Of a stretch of DNA of 64,000 nt, positions 51,268-59,477 are shown piece after piece. The DNA comes from Frigidibacter sp. (GTDB lineage Bacteria > Pseudomonadota > Alphaproteobacteria > Rhodobacterales > Rhodobacteraceae): positions 434,001 through 498,000 of the forward strand of contig NZ_JAUYTT010000012.1 of the NCBI RefSeq assembly GCF_030695035.1. The letters are read 5' to 3'. Within the stretch, counting starts at the first letter, position 1; each line of letters starts with the position of its first letter. The notes under the pieces are model-generated. The model saw only the letters and a list, made by a program, of their open reading frames with translations, had not been told where the DNA came from and searched no databases. Position numbers and translations under genes: made by a program.

Positions 51268-51297
51268 TTGGATTTTTTGTAACCGTTCCGCCATAAT
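51268..51297 (+). promoter_or_regulatory. Candidate promoter of the capsule export genes
   Basis: TTGGAT (51268-51273) and CATAAT (51292-51297) with 18-bp spacing lie about 100 bp ahead of the KpsT-like gene, in a T-rich patch. Confidence 0.4.
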
Positions 51298-51394
51298 GCG
51301 GGCAAAATGGGGGGCTATGCTGCCTCCTCAACCACAGCCTGCGGGCCAGCGGGCGGCAGAACGGAACTGCGAGAGCAGGACGGGGCAGAGGCGA

Positions 51395-52054
51395 ATGCTG
51401 GAATTTGAGAACGTGAGCAAGTCCTTCTGGACGGGCAAGCAGCGCAAGGTGATCCTTGACCGCGCCACGTTCCGCGTTGAACTCGGCAACTCGCTGGGAA
51501 TCCTCGCCCCCAACGGCACCGGCAAGACCACGATCATCAACATGATGGCGGGGCTTGAGAAGCCCGACGAGGGCAAGATCACCCGCACCAGCCGCGTGTC
51601 CTTCCCGCTGGGGTTCATGGGCGGCGTCGTCAACAAGCACACCGCGACCGAGAATTGCCGATATATCGCCCGCCTCTACGGCCTCGACCCCGATTATGTC
51701 GAGGCGTTCAGCCGCTGGCTCTGCGGGATCGACGAATATTTCGACATGCCGGTGGGCACCTTCAGTTCCGGGATGCGGGCGCGCTTCAGCTTTTCGCTGT
51801 TGCTGGCGCTGGAGTTTGACATCTATCTGATCGACGAGGGGATGCCCGCCACCACGGATGCCGAGTTCAACCGCAAGGCCGGCACAATCCTGCGCGACCG
51901 CCTGCAAAGCGCCACGGTGATCGTGGTGTCACACCAGGCGCAGACGCTTGAGAAATTCTGCCGTTCCGCAGCCGTGCTGCGCGACGGCCAATTGCATATG
52001 TTCGAGACCTTGGAAGAGGCAAAACAGCTTTATGATTACTCCTACCAAGGCTAA
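51395..52054 (+). CDS. kpsT: Capsular polysaccharide export ATPase (KpsT-type)
   Basis: This 219-residue ABC ATPase has Walker A GILAPNGTGKTTIINMM, a degenerate signature FSSGMRARFSFSLLLAL, and Walker B IYLIDEGMPATTDAEF, all characteristic of the KpsT/Wzt group that exports capsule. Start at 51395 (MLEFENVSKSFW) follows GCAGAGG. Its 3' end overlaps the KpsE-like gene by 23 bp. The membrane partner KpsM is not present nearby. Confidence 0.88.
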   Translation: MLEFENVSKSFWTGKQRKVILDRATFRVELGNSLGILAPNGTGKTTIINMMAGLEKPDEGKITRTSRVSFPLGFMGGVVNKHTATENCRYIARLYGLDPDYVEAFSRWLCGIDEYFDMPVGTFSSGMRARFSFSLLLALEFDIYLIDEGMPATTDAEFNRKAGTILRDRLQSATVIVVSHQAQTLEKFCRSAAVLRDGQLHMFETLEEAKQLYDYSYQG

Positions 52055-53732
52055 GAAATTCCGCATCCGCCGGGCCACGCCCCCTCAGCCCGCCCCGCCC
52101 GCCGCGGCGGAGCCGGCCCCGATGCCCGCCACCGAAGCGCCGGCTGCACCCGAGCCGCAGCGCCCGCCGCGCAGCACGCCGGTGCTGGCCCCGATGCCGC
52201 GCCAGCACCCGGGCGAGGCACCGATGCTGATGGTGCCCGACACCGCGCAAGATGATGGCTTCGGCCCCGACCGCTATCCCACCGCCGCGCCCGATACCGT
52301 GCTTGGCCCGTCCGAACGCACACCCGAGGAAGAGATCGCCGCGATCCGCGCCGAGGGGCTGACCGGCCGCCAGTTGCGCATGGCCCGCCGCGTCGCGCAG
52401 CGCCACGGCATCGAGGTGACCTCGGATTTCGAGGCGGTGCGCATCTTGCGTCGCCGCGGCATCGACCCGTTCCAGCGGTCCAACATGCTCGACCTCGTGG
52501 TGTCGGAAGCGCAGGAGAGCAAGGTCCAACTGCCGCAGACCACGCGCCAGACGCCGCAACTGCCCGCCTCGCAGCAGCTGACGCCCGAACGGCGCGCCTC
52601 CGAAATCCTCAAGGTCCAGCGCGGCATCGCCAAGCGCCGCCGCCGCAAGCTGGCCCTGCTGATGACCCGGCTGGCCTTCTTCGTGATGCTGCCGACGCTG
52701 ATCGCCGGCTGGTATTACTTTGCCATCGCGACGCCCCTTTTCGCCACCCGCTCGGAATTCGTGATCCAGCAGGCGGAAAGCGCCTCCAGCATCGGCTCGA
52801 TGTTCTCGGGCACGCAATTCGCCACCAGCCAGGATTCGATCACCGTGCAGGGCTATATGCAATCGCGCGAGGCGATGCAGCGGCTGGACCGTGACCTTGG
52901 CTTCCGCGATCACTGGAGCCAGCCGGGCATCGACCCGCTGCAGCGCCTCGCCCCCGATGCCACCGAGGAAGCGGCCTACCGCACCTACAAGCGCAACGTG
53001 AAGATCGGCTATGACCCGACCGAGGGCATCATCAAGATGGAGGTGATCGCCGCCGATCCCGAAGTCTCCACCGCCTTCGCCGAGGCGCTGATCGGCTATG
53101 CCGAGGAACAGGTCGATCACCTGACCCAGCGCCTGCGTGAAGACCAGATGCAGGGCGCCCGCGAAAGCTATGCCGATGCCGAGGCCAAGGTGCTGCTGGC
53201 CCAGGCCCGGGTGCTGGAAATGCAGGAAAAGCTGGGCGTGCTGGACCCGATCAGCGAAAACGCCGTGGTCATGCAGCAGATCGGCACCTTCGAGGTGCAA
53301 CTGGCGCAAAAGCGGCTGGAGCTGCAGCAGCTCAACGACAATGCCCAGCCCAACGCCGCCCGCGTGGCCGGGGCCGAGGGTGATATCGTCCGCCTGCAGA
53401 ACATGATCGGCAGCCTGCGCGCGCAGTTGACCGAAAGCACCGGCGGCACCACATCCCTTGCCATGATCTCGGGCCAGATGCGCATTGCCGAGGCCGACCT
53501 GCAAACCCGCCAGCTGATGCTCAGCCAGGCCGCGCAGCAGATGGAGGTGGCGCGGATCGAGGCGAACAAGCAGGTGCGCTACCTCTCCACCGGCGTGAAG
53601 CCGCTGCCACCGGACGAGCCGACCTATCCGCGCGCCTTTGAGAACACCCTGGTGGCGATGCTGATCTTCGGCGGGCTCTACCTGATGCTGTCGCTGACCG
53701 CCTCGATCCTGCGGGAACAGGTTTCGGCCTAG
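52032..53732 (+). CDS. kpsE: Capsule export inner-membrane protein (KpsE-type, PCP family)
   Basis: This 566-residue protein has a Pro/Ala-rich cytoplasmic N-terminus, a small conserved helical segment near residues 98-158 (IRAEGLTGRQLRMARRVAQR), one membrane helix at about 206-233, a periplasmic coiled coil in the middle, and a C-terminal helix near 540-560 (VAMLIFGGLYLMLSLTASIL). This matches KpsE with an extra N-terminal extension. It bridges the inner-membrane ABC exporter to the outer-membrane channel KpsD. Confidence 0.85.
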   Translation: MITPTKAKKFRIRRATPPQPAPPAAAEPAPMPATEAPAAPEPQRPPRSTPVLAPMPRQHPGEAPMLMVPDTAQDDGFGPDRYPTAAPDTVLGPSERTPEEEIAAIRAEGLTGRQLRMARRVAQRHGIEVTSDFEAVRILRRRGIDPFQRSNMLDLVVSEAQESKVQLPQTTRQTPQLPASQQLTPERRASEILKVQRGIAKRRRRKLALLMTRLAFFVMLPTLIAGWYYFAIATPLFATRSEFVIQQAESASSIGSMFSGTQFATSQDSITVQGYMQSREAMQRLDRDLGFRDHWSQPGIDPLQRLAPDATEEAAYRTYKRNVKIGYDPTEGIIKMEVIAADPEVSTAFAEALIGYAEEQVDHLTQRLREDQMQGARESYADAEAKVLLAQARVLEMQEKLGVLDPISENAVVMQQIGTFEVQLAQKRLELQQLNDNAQPNAARVAGAEGDIVRLQNMIGSLRAQLTESTGGTTSLAMISGQMRIAEADLQTRQLMLSQAAQQMEVARIEANKQVRYLSTGVKPLPPDEPTYPRAFENTLVAMLIFGGLYLMLSLTASILREQVSA

Positions 53733-53753
53733 ACCAGGCCCAAGGAGAAGACC

Positions 53754-54587
53754 ATGAAAGACGTGATGATCGGCGGGCTGACCACCGGCAATGACCGCCC
53801 CCTGACCGTGATCGCCGGCCCCTGCCAGCTGGAAAGCGCGGACCATGCCCAGATGATCGCAGGCGCGATGGCCGAGGCCTGCGCGGCGGTGGGCGCCCAG
53901 TTCATCTTCAAGGGCAGCTATGACAAGGCCAACCGCACCTCGCTGTCGGGCAAGCGCGGCCTTGGCATCGCCGAGGGGCTGAAGGTGCTGGAGGGCGTGC
54001 GCGCCGCCTTCGGCTGCCCGGTGCTGACCGACATCCATGATGCGGATCAGGCGCGCGAGGCAGCGGCGGTGGTCGACGTGATCCAGATCCCGGCCTTCCT
54101 CTGCCGGCAGACCGACCTGCTGCTGGCTGCGGGCCAGACCGGCTGCGTCATCAACATCAAGAAGGGCCAGTTCCTGGCGCCCTGGGACATGGCCAACGTG
54201 GCCGACAAGGTCGCCTCCACCGGCAACCAGAAGATCCTGCTGACCGAGCGCGGCGTCAGCTTCGGCTATAACGCGCTGGTCGCCGACATGCGCAGCCTGC
54301 CGATCATGGCCAAGACCGGCTACCCGGTCATCATGGACGCCACCCATTCCGTGCAGCAGCCCGGCGGCCAGGGCGGCTCGACCGGCGGCCAGCGCGAGTT
54401 CGCCCCGGCCATGGCCCGCGCCGCCGTCAGCCTCGGCATCGCCGGCGTGTTCATCGAGACGCATGAGGCGCCCGACACCGCGCCCTCCGACGGGCCGAAC
54501 ATGGTGCCGCTGGACGAGATGGCAGGGCTGCTGCGGGTGCTGATGGCGCTGGACGCGGTGGCGAAGGCGGATCCGGTCAGGGTGTGA
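53754..54587 (+). CDS. kdsA: 3-deoxy-8-phosphooctulonate (KDO-8-P) synthase
   Basis: This 277-residue enzyme condenses phosphoenolpyruvate with arabinose 5-phosphate. It shows VIAGPCQLES with Cys24, FKGSYDKANRTS, LTDIHD, IPAFLCRQTDLL and DATHSVQQPG. The Cys in GPC is the metal ligand of the metal-dependent class (the metal-free E. coli type has Asn), so this is a class II enzyme. Kdo is needed for lipid A and for the poly-Kdo linker of KpsE-type capsules, fitting its place 21 bp after kpsE. Confidence 0.95.
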   Translation: MKDVMIGGLTTGNDRPLTVIAGPCQLESADHAQMIAGAMAEACAAVGAQFIFKGSYDKANRTSLSGKRGLGIAEGLKVLEGVRAAFGCPVLTDIHDADQAREAAAVVDVIQIPAFLCRQTDLLLAAGQTGCVINIKKGQFLAPWDMANVADKVASTGNQKILLTERGVSFGYNALVADMRSLPIMAKTGYPVIMDATHSVQQPGGQGGSTGGQREFAPAMARAAVSLGIAGVFIETHEAPDTAPSDGPNMVPLDEMAGLLRVLMALDAVAKADPVRV

Positions 54588-54629
54588 GGGGGGGCGGGGA
54601 GGCCTTGGCGGACTTCGGGCAAGCCTCCT

Positions 54630-54866
54630 CGACTTCGAACCACTCACATCGGGCGGGAATAGGCGAGGCACTGCCTCGCCCCCGCCCGTGCGCGACGAAA
54701 GCACCCGGTGCCATCGGCACCCCAAGACCGAGTGAGGCCAGCGCCCGACCTGGCGGGCGAGAAGCGCCCGCCAAGGGCGGGGCGGGCGCTGGCCGGGCCC
54801 TTTGGGGGCCCGTCCGGTGCAAGATGAAACGGCAGTGAGTGGCGAAGGCGATGGCCTTCGCCAAGG
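54630..54866 (-). repeat. Family-3 repeat, copy Y
   Basis: The 318-bp gap after kdsA is filled by a GC-rich element that matches, on the opposite strand, 59478-59690. Shared blocks include GGCCATCGCCTTCGCCA, GACGGGCCCCCAAAGGGCCC, GGCCAGCGCCCGCCCCGCCC and a GCACGGGCGGGGG tract. It contains a GGGCCC/GGGCCC stem and a large stem of the GGCCAGCGCCCGCC type. Not a known IS by inspection; no transposase. Confidence 0.7.
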
Positions 54867-54905
54867 ATGGCGAGGTGAGTGGGGTCGCGCCAATCTGGCG
54901 CGGGA

Positions 54906-55916
54906 TCAACCCAGGATGTCACGTTCGTACAGCCGCAAGGCCTCCTCGAATCGTTCATTAAATCTGTCGGGAAGACTGAAAGGGAATGTCCACTGGATGA
55001 TCAGCGGCTCTTCAGCCGTTCCTCCATGATCCGTCGGAATCATTGCCACCACCTCATCGAGTTTATCCGGAAACTCGGCCAAATTCGCCGCATTGGGTCC
55101 CACCACATTCATTAGAAGCGTTCGTATGGCCTCACCCTCATTGGGAACGTGCGCAAAGTGCAGGGACTCCTCGCAATCAATGATGGCAGTCAGGGCGCCA
55201 TGAATCAGAATGCAGACGTCGTGCATCTCTTCGACATCACCCGGCTCACCTGGTTCTCCCCAACTTGCTGTCAGCCGGCCGATGAGGCTTGCAAGCAGCC
55301 CAACAAGGTTCGACATGACGCGCGAGCGCTCCACAACCCAGCTGAGGAACTGGTCACTTTGAACACGAGGCTGCGGACTGTAATAGTGACCGGCCTGAAG
55401 GTTCTTGAGGCGCTTGAACTGAGGCTTGTTCAGGTGCCTCATCAGCTCCGCGACGAAGCGCCATTCCCAGCCGGGAGGTTTGTCGATCACGATGCGTTGA
55501 ATGATGGGCGGGTACCCTGAAAGGAAATCGAAGGGAGCCATCTCGGTCTCGTATCGAATGCGATCTCCTCGCGTCCCCAGCTCACGCGCCGCGCGCTCCT
55601 CATGCTCTTTCCGCCAAGCGAAAAGCAGTTCGGCAGGGTACGCCGCCGCATCCCGATCAATCTCTCCATGACAGTTTCGACAGAGCCAGATGCCATTCGT
55701 GATCGCCGCACGGGTCACGTCTGACATAGCCGCATCGTAGCGCGCTGCCCCAAGCTTAGCGCCCATGATGTGCGCGGCCTCGCCAATCATCGTCGCTTTC
55801 TCGGGATCGCTGTTCGGCCCAACGGTATGAACTGCGCAATCAGGATTGGAGCACTGGAAGCGCGCTCGTCTGGCAAGGGTATCGATGGTTGGTTTGGAGA
55901 AGTCTGGAGCCGCCAT
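54906..55916 (-). CDS. HNH-endonuclease-domain protein with uncharacterised C-terminal domain
   Basis: This 336-residue protein has an N-terminal HNH/zinc-ribbon domain (residues 15-105): Cys22 and Cys27 in CSNPDC, His49 in EAAHI, Asn74 in NGIWLC, Cys79 and Cys82, and His83 in NCHGEID. This arrangement, with ARYDAAMSD between, is that of HNH domains fused to sensor domains in CBASS-type and related defence proteins (for example Cap5). The remaining 230 residues are mostly helical and I cannot assign them; they do not show an obvious SAVED domain. Base composition is clearly more A/T-rich than the flanks, a sign of transfer. ATG 55952 is an alternative start. A defence or toxin role is inferred. 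Confidence 0.75.
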   Translation of the reverse strand: MAAPDFSKPTIDTLARRARFQCSNPDCAVHTVGPNSDPEKATMIGEAAHIMGAKLGAARYDAAMSDVTRAAITNGIWLCRNCHGEIDRDAAAYPAELLFAWRKEHEERAARELGTRGDRIRYETEMAPFDFLSGYPPIIQRIVIDKPPGWEWRFVAELMRHLNKPQFKRLKNLQAGHYYSPQPRVQSDQFLSWVVERSRVMSNLVGLLASLIGRLTASWGEPGEPGDVEEMHDVCILIHGALTAIIDCEESLHFAHVPNEGEAIRTLLMNVVGPNAANLAEFPDKLDEVVAMIPTDHGGTAEEPLIIQWTFPFSLPDRFNERFEEALRLYERDILG

Positions 55917-55972
55917 GGTCCAAGCATAGACAGCCGCATTCGCCAAAGCCATATCGTATAGAATGCCAGCCC

Positions 55973-56261
55973 CTACAGATGCCGCTCCACATCCATCCGG
56001 CTGTGCAGCACGCGGATGACATCCAGCCGGCCCCCCCCGATCCCGGTAATAGATTACATGCGATCCGGTCCGGTACTTCAGGTATCCGGGCCGCAGGTCA
56101 ACCGCCTGCCCCCGCGCCCGCTCGCCCGCGAGGGCAAGGCAGGCATCGCGGATCTCATCGGTGTAGCGGTCGGCCTGATCCGGCCCCCACCTGTCCGCGC
56201 TGTAATCCCAGATCCCCTCGATATCGGCCTGCGCCGCGGGCGAGAAGCCAAGGGCCTTCAT
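55973..56261 (-). pseudogene. parE: ParE/RelE-type toxin, frameshifted at a G8 tract
   Basis: The toxin begins KALGFSPAAQADIEGIWDYS and reads through HVIYYRDRGG, typical of ParE. The frame is then lost at eight consecutive G on the coding strand (C tract at 56031-56038). Removing one G restores RLDVIRVLHSRMDVERHL and a stop at 55973, the normal ParE ending of a 95-residue toxin. As read, the frame instead runs into the HNH gene. It could be a true inactivating slip, a phase-variable tract or a base-count error. The start overlaps the antitoxin stop (TGATG). Confidence 0.8.
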
Positions 56262-56506
56262 CACTCGGCATGGCCCGCCCGCTTCCGGGCCTTGAACGCC
56301 TCGAAGTCAAACTCACCCGGCTCGCCCGACTCCTCCCCGGCCAACAGCGCCTCCTGCAGAGCCTTCACCCGCGCCTCGTGCTCTTCCAGCAGCCGCAGCC
56401 CCGCCCGGACCACATCACTGGTGGACCCGTAGCGCCCGGCCTTCACCTGCTCGGTGATGAAGCTGGCAAAGTGATCGCCAATTGTCACGGATGTGTTGCG
56501 GGGCAT
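56261..56506 (-). CDS. parD: ParD-type antitoxin
   Basis: This 81-residue antitoxin has an N-terminal ribbon-helix-helix DNA-binding segment (SVTIGDHFASFITEQVKAGR, then GSTSDVVRAGLRLLEEHE) and an acidic, flexible C-terminus (EESGEPGEFDFEAFKARKR) that would wrap the toxin. It probably represses its own promoter. It is directly upstream of the parE remnant. Confidence 0.9.
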   Translation of the reverse strand: MPRNTSVTIGDHFASFITEQVKAGRYGSTSDVVRAGLRLLEEHEARVKALQEALLAGEESGEPGEFDFEAFKARKRAGHAE

Positions 56507-56543
56507 GTGGGTTGCCTCTGGGGTTGCTGGGTGGGGGAAGGAT

Positions 56544-56557
56544 ATACCAAAAAGTAT
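56544..56557 (-). promoter_or_regulatory. Possible parDE operator/promoter
   Basis: ATACCAAAAAGTAT is an inverted repeat (ATAC/GTAT) about 40 bp ahead of parD; on the coding strand GGTATATCC next to it may be a -10. A second perfect palindrome, GCATATG-AAATA-CATATGC, lies at 56626-56644. The 188-bp gap (56507-56694) holds nothing else I can name. Confidence 0.4.
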
Positions 56558-56694
56558 TGCCGGGAAACTGTCTCAAACCGCACCCCAGCGGCCAGACCCC
56601 CACCAATTCCCGACAATTCCCCTATGCATATGAAATACATATGCCTTCTGCATGGTTTCCACATAGGGCTTTTCAACGGAATCAAAGCCTTACC

Positions 56695-57879
56695 TCACGC
56701 CACCTGCCCCGCCGCCCAGCCCGAGGACCAGGCCCACTGGAAGTTGTACCCGCCCAGCCAGCCGGTCACGTCCACCACCTCGCCGACGAAATAGAGCCCC
56801 GGCACCGCCTTCGCCTCCATCGTCCGGGCGTCGAGCGCATCCGTATCCACCCCGCCCAGCGTCACCTCGGCGGTGCGGTAACCCTCCGTCCCCACCGGCC
56901 GCAGCACCCAGCCGTGGATGCCAGAGGCCAGCCGCTCCAGCACCGGATTTCCCTGATCCGCCAAGCGGTTGGCGCCGTCCAGCCCCGCCTCTGCCAGCGC
57001 CAGCGCCGCCACCTTCTCGGGCAGCAACCGCGCCAGCGCGCTCTGCAGCGCCACCCGCCCCGCCGCGCCCCGCGCCGCCTTCAGCGCCGCCGCCACATCC
57101 TGCCCCCGCGCCAGATCGACCGTGATCGGCAGCCCCTCGCGCCAGTAGCTGGACACCTGCAGCACCGCCGGCCCCGACAACCCGCGATGCGTGAACAGCA
57201 AGGCCTCGTCAAACCCGGTCTTCCCCGAGCTCACCCGCGCGCTCACCGACACCCCCGCCAAAGGCCTCAGCCGCTCCAGCTCCTGCTCCGCAAACGTCAA
57301 TGGAACAAGGCCCGGACGCGTTTCCAGCACCGGCAAACCGAACTGTTCCGCGACCTTGTAACCCAGCCCAGAGGCCCCGATTTTCGGGATCGACTTGCCC
57401 CCCGTCGCCACGATCAGGCTGGCCCCGGCAAAGGCCCCGCGCGAGGTCTCAACCGTGAACCGCCCCCCCTCACGCCGCACCGCGCCGATCTCCGCCCCCG
57501 TCACCAGTTTCGCGCCCGCACGGTCCGCGCCGGTCAGCAGCATGTCCACGATCTGCGTGGCCTTGCCGTCGCAGAACAGCTGGCCAAGGGTCTTCTCGTG
57601 CCAGGCAATCCCGGCGGCATCGACCCGCGCGATGAAATCCTGCGGCGTAAACCGCCGCAAAGCCGACAGTGCAAACCGCGGATTTTTCGACAAAAACCGC
57701 TCCGGCGCCGTCGACAGGTTGGTGAAATTGCAGCGCCCGCCGCCGGAAATCCGGATCTTCTCGCCCGGCCGCACGGCATGGTCGAGCACGATCACCCGCC
57801 GCCCGCGCCGCCCGGCCTCGGCCGCGGCAAACAGGCCAGCCGCGCCGGCACCAAGGATCAGGACGTCTGCAGTTTCCAT
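56695..57879 (-). CDS. FAD-dependent YhiN/BaiN-family flavoprotein
   Basis: This 394-residue HI0933-like flavoprotein has the FAD motif LGAGAAGLFAAAEAGRRG, then EKIRISGGGRCNFTN, a hallmark of the family, and LIVATGGKSIPKIGASGLGY. The C-terminal AVPGLYFVGEVVDVTGWLGG with YNFQWAWSSGWAAG closes the FAD site. Relatives include BaiN, but the substrate here is unknown. It lies outside the A/T-rich patch and looks native. Confidence 0.9.
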   Translation of the reverse strand: METADVLILGAGAAGLFAAAEAGRRGRRVIVLDHAVRPGEKIRISGGGRCNFTNLSTAPERFLSKNPRFALSALRRFTPQDFIARVDAAGIAWHEKTLGQLFCDGKATQIVDMLLTGADRAGAKLVTGAEIGAVRREGGRFTVETSRGAFAGASLIVATGGKSIPKIGASGLGYKVAEQFGLPVLETRPGLVPLTFAEQELERLRPLAGVSVSARVSSGKTGFDEALLFTHRGLSGPAVLQVSSYWREGLPITVDLARGQDVAAALKAARGAAGRVALQSALARLLPEKVAALALAEAGLDGANRLADQGNPVLERLASGIHGWVLRPVGTEGYRTAEVTLGGVDTDALDARTMEAKAVPGLYFVGEVVDVTGWLGGYNFQWAWSSGWAAGQVA

Positions 57880-58000
57880 CCCCTGCCCTTAGCCCCAGCC
57901 AGCGCGCGGCGCAACGAGGACGGAGTTTGCATGGTCATCCCCCGCCCGCCGATTTTTGGGCTTGCGGCCCCCCGGCGGCTTGAGTAAACAGCGCGCCAGT

Positions 58001-58075
58001 TGGGGCGTCGCCAAGTGGTAAGGCATCGGTTTTTGGTACCGACATACCCAGGTTCGAATCCTGGCGCCCCAGCCA
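58001..58075 (+). tRNA. tRNA-Gln(TTG)
   Basis: The cloverleaf is complete: acceptor TGGGGCG/CGCCCCA, D arm GCCAAGTGGTAAGGC, anticodon stem TCGGT/ACCGA around loop TTTTGGT (anticodon TTG), T arm CCAGGTTCGAATCCTGG, discriminator G and an encoded CCA (58073-58075). Confidence 0.97.
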
Positions 58076-58098
58076 ACTTCCTAGTGTGAGCGCACGTG

Positions 58099-58124
58099 AA
58101 AAGGGCGGACCTTGCGGCCCGCCC
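58099..58124 (-). terminator. Intrinsic terminator of the 28-codon gene
   Basis: On the minus strand GGGCGGGCC-GCAA-GGTCCGCCC (58124-58103) is followed by TTTT. It lies 6 bp after the stop of the small membrane peptide gene and faces the end of tRNA-Gln. Confidence 0.8.
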
Positions 58125-58130
58125 ATTCGG

Positions 58131-58217
58131 TTAGAAGATCAGCATCAGCAGGCCGACCACGACCGCCAGCCCTATCAGGAAAATGATACCGATGGTGCCA
58201 CCGATGAATTTCAGCAT
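58131..58217 (-). CDS. 28-residue single-helix membrane peptide
   Basis: The peptide reads MLKFIGGTIGIIFLIGLAVV followed by VGLLMLIF: almost entirely one hydrophobic helix. AAGGAG sits seven bases before the ATG and a strong terminator follows, so this is a self-contained transcription unit despite its size. Function unknown; similar tiny peptides may be tucked away in related genomes. Confidence 0.75.
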   Translation of the reverse strand: MLKFIGGTIGIIFLIGLAVVVGLLMLIF

Positions 58218-58308
58218 GGTCGTCTCCTTGCTTTAGGGGTCAGGCCCGCAGGCCCGTTCTGCGGACCCAACCCCTGCCCGCGCCCGATGTTCCGGCAAAA
58301 TGCAGGTG

Positions 58309-59322
58309 TCAGGCCCGCTCCTGCTCCAGATAGTCATCGACATAGAGCGCGCCGATCAGCGTCATCCCGACAGCTGCCAGGGGCGTCGCCATTGCCAGCC
58401 CGAGGATGCCGAATAGCACCCCCAGCAGCAGCTGCGAGGTGATGATCACCGCCGGGGGCAGCGAGACTTTTTCCTGCTGGATCAGCGGGGTAAGGATGTA
58501 GCTCTCCAGCGCCTGCACCGCGACATAGACCCCAAGCACCATCAGCACGGTGCTCTGCCCCTCGGGGAAGGCCAGCAAGATCCCGGGCACCGCGGCCAGC
58601 ACCGGGCCGATATTGGGGATGAAGGCCAGCAGCCCGGCGATCAGGCCAAGGATGAAGGCCAGCGGGATACCGATCAGCCACAGCCCCAGCCCGGTCAGCA
58701 CGCCCACCGCCGTCATCGCCATCAGCTGCGCCGTCAGCCAGCTGCGCAGGGTGTTCCCGGCCTTGTCCATCACCTCATCCGCCCGGGGCCGCAGCGAGGG
58801 CGCCAGCAGCGCCAGGACGCCGGACCGGTAGAGCCCGGGGTTCAGCGCGCCATAGATGCCGATGAAAAGCATGATGACGAAATTGCCAAGCGCACCGAAG
58901 GTGCCGGTCACGGCCGAGGCGGCAGCAAGGCCGCTCTCGCTCGACATCAGGCTGGAGGGGTCGATAGCATCCGTCACACGCTTGCCCCAGCTGTATTGCT
59001 CCACCCGGTCGCGAAGGCTCTGAAAGGCGGCGGGGATCTCCTTGGTCAGCTGGTCGAACTGCTCGGCCATGGCGGGGGCGAAGCCCAGCATCGCGGCGGC
59101 GAGGGCGATCACGATCAGCAGGATGAAGAGGCCGATGCCCAAGGGTCGCGGCATCCCGGTCTTGCGGGCGATCCAACCACCGCCGCCGCCGAAGAACACC
59201 GCGAACAGGATGCCGGCGAAGACGACCAGCAGCACATCGGGCGCGACGAGGAGCAGGAGGATCAGCGCGGCCGCGAGAACGACGAGCGAGATGGTGCGGC
59301 GGGTGGGGGTTCTGTCTTGCAT
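58309..59322 (-). CDS. AI-2E-family transporter (PF01594-type permease)
   Basis: This 337-residue membrane protein has about eight helices. The family marks are GLGLWLIGIPLAFILGLIAG, LLAFIPNIGPVLAAVPGILLA and VQALESYILTPLIQQEKVSLPP. Members export autoinducer-2, sodium or other solutes; the solute cannot be told here. A Gly-rich stretch FGGGGGWIARKTG follows helix 2. Confidence 0.85.
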   Translation of the reverse strand: MQDRTPTRRTISLVVLAAALILLLLVAPDVLLVVFAGILFAVFFGGGGGWIARKTGMPRPLGIGLFILLIVIALAAAMLGFAPAMAEQFDQLTKEIPAAFQSLRDRVEQYSWGKRVTDAIDPSSLMSSESGLAAASAVTGTFGALGNFVIMLFIGIYGALNPGLYRSGVLALLAPSLRPRADEVMDKAGNTLRSWLTAQLMAMTAVGVLTGLGLWLIGIPLAFILGLIAGLLAFIPNIGPVLAAVPGILLAFPEGQSTVLMVLGVYVAVQALESYILTPLIQQEKVSLPPAVIITSQLLLGVLFGILGLAMATPLAAVGMTLIGALYVDDYLEQERA

Positions 59323-59477
59323 GGGCCCCCAACGTCTTGGCCTCCGGGGGGTTCCGGTGCGGGCGGGGGCGGGCGCCGGGCGGGGGTGAATATCATCTGG
59401 TCGTTACATATCGGGCTTGGCTCTCAGAGGGCGAGTATCCCTGCGCGTCAGAATACTTATGCCCCACGCTTCGTTTG

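Noticed and set aside
51222-51394. A kpsM gene upstream of kpsT
   Set aside because: The gap is only 173 bp and nhaA is upstream; no KpsM-like frame is present.
51867-54893. A 1008-codon open frame opposite kpsE and kdsA
   Set aside because: His/Arg/Gly-rich shadow translation with no domain; the plus-strand genes are certain.
54906-56264. A single 452-residue fusion of a ParE toxin and the HNH protein
   Set aside because: The joining residues are out-of-frame ParE sequence plus intergenic DNA; removing one G from the G8 tract gives a normal ParE end and leaves the HNH gene with its own ATG.
58001-58075. tRNA-Gln as the attachment site of an integrated element containing parDE and the HNH gene
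   Set aside because: No second copy of the tRNA 3' end, no integrase and no phage genes are visible in the window.
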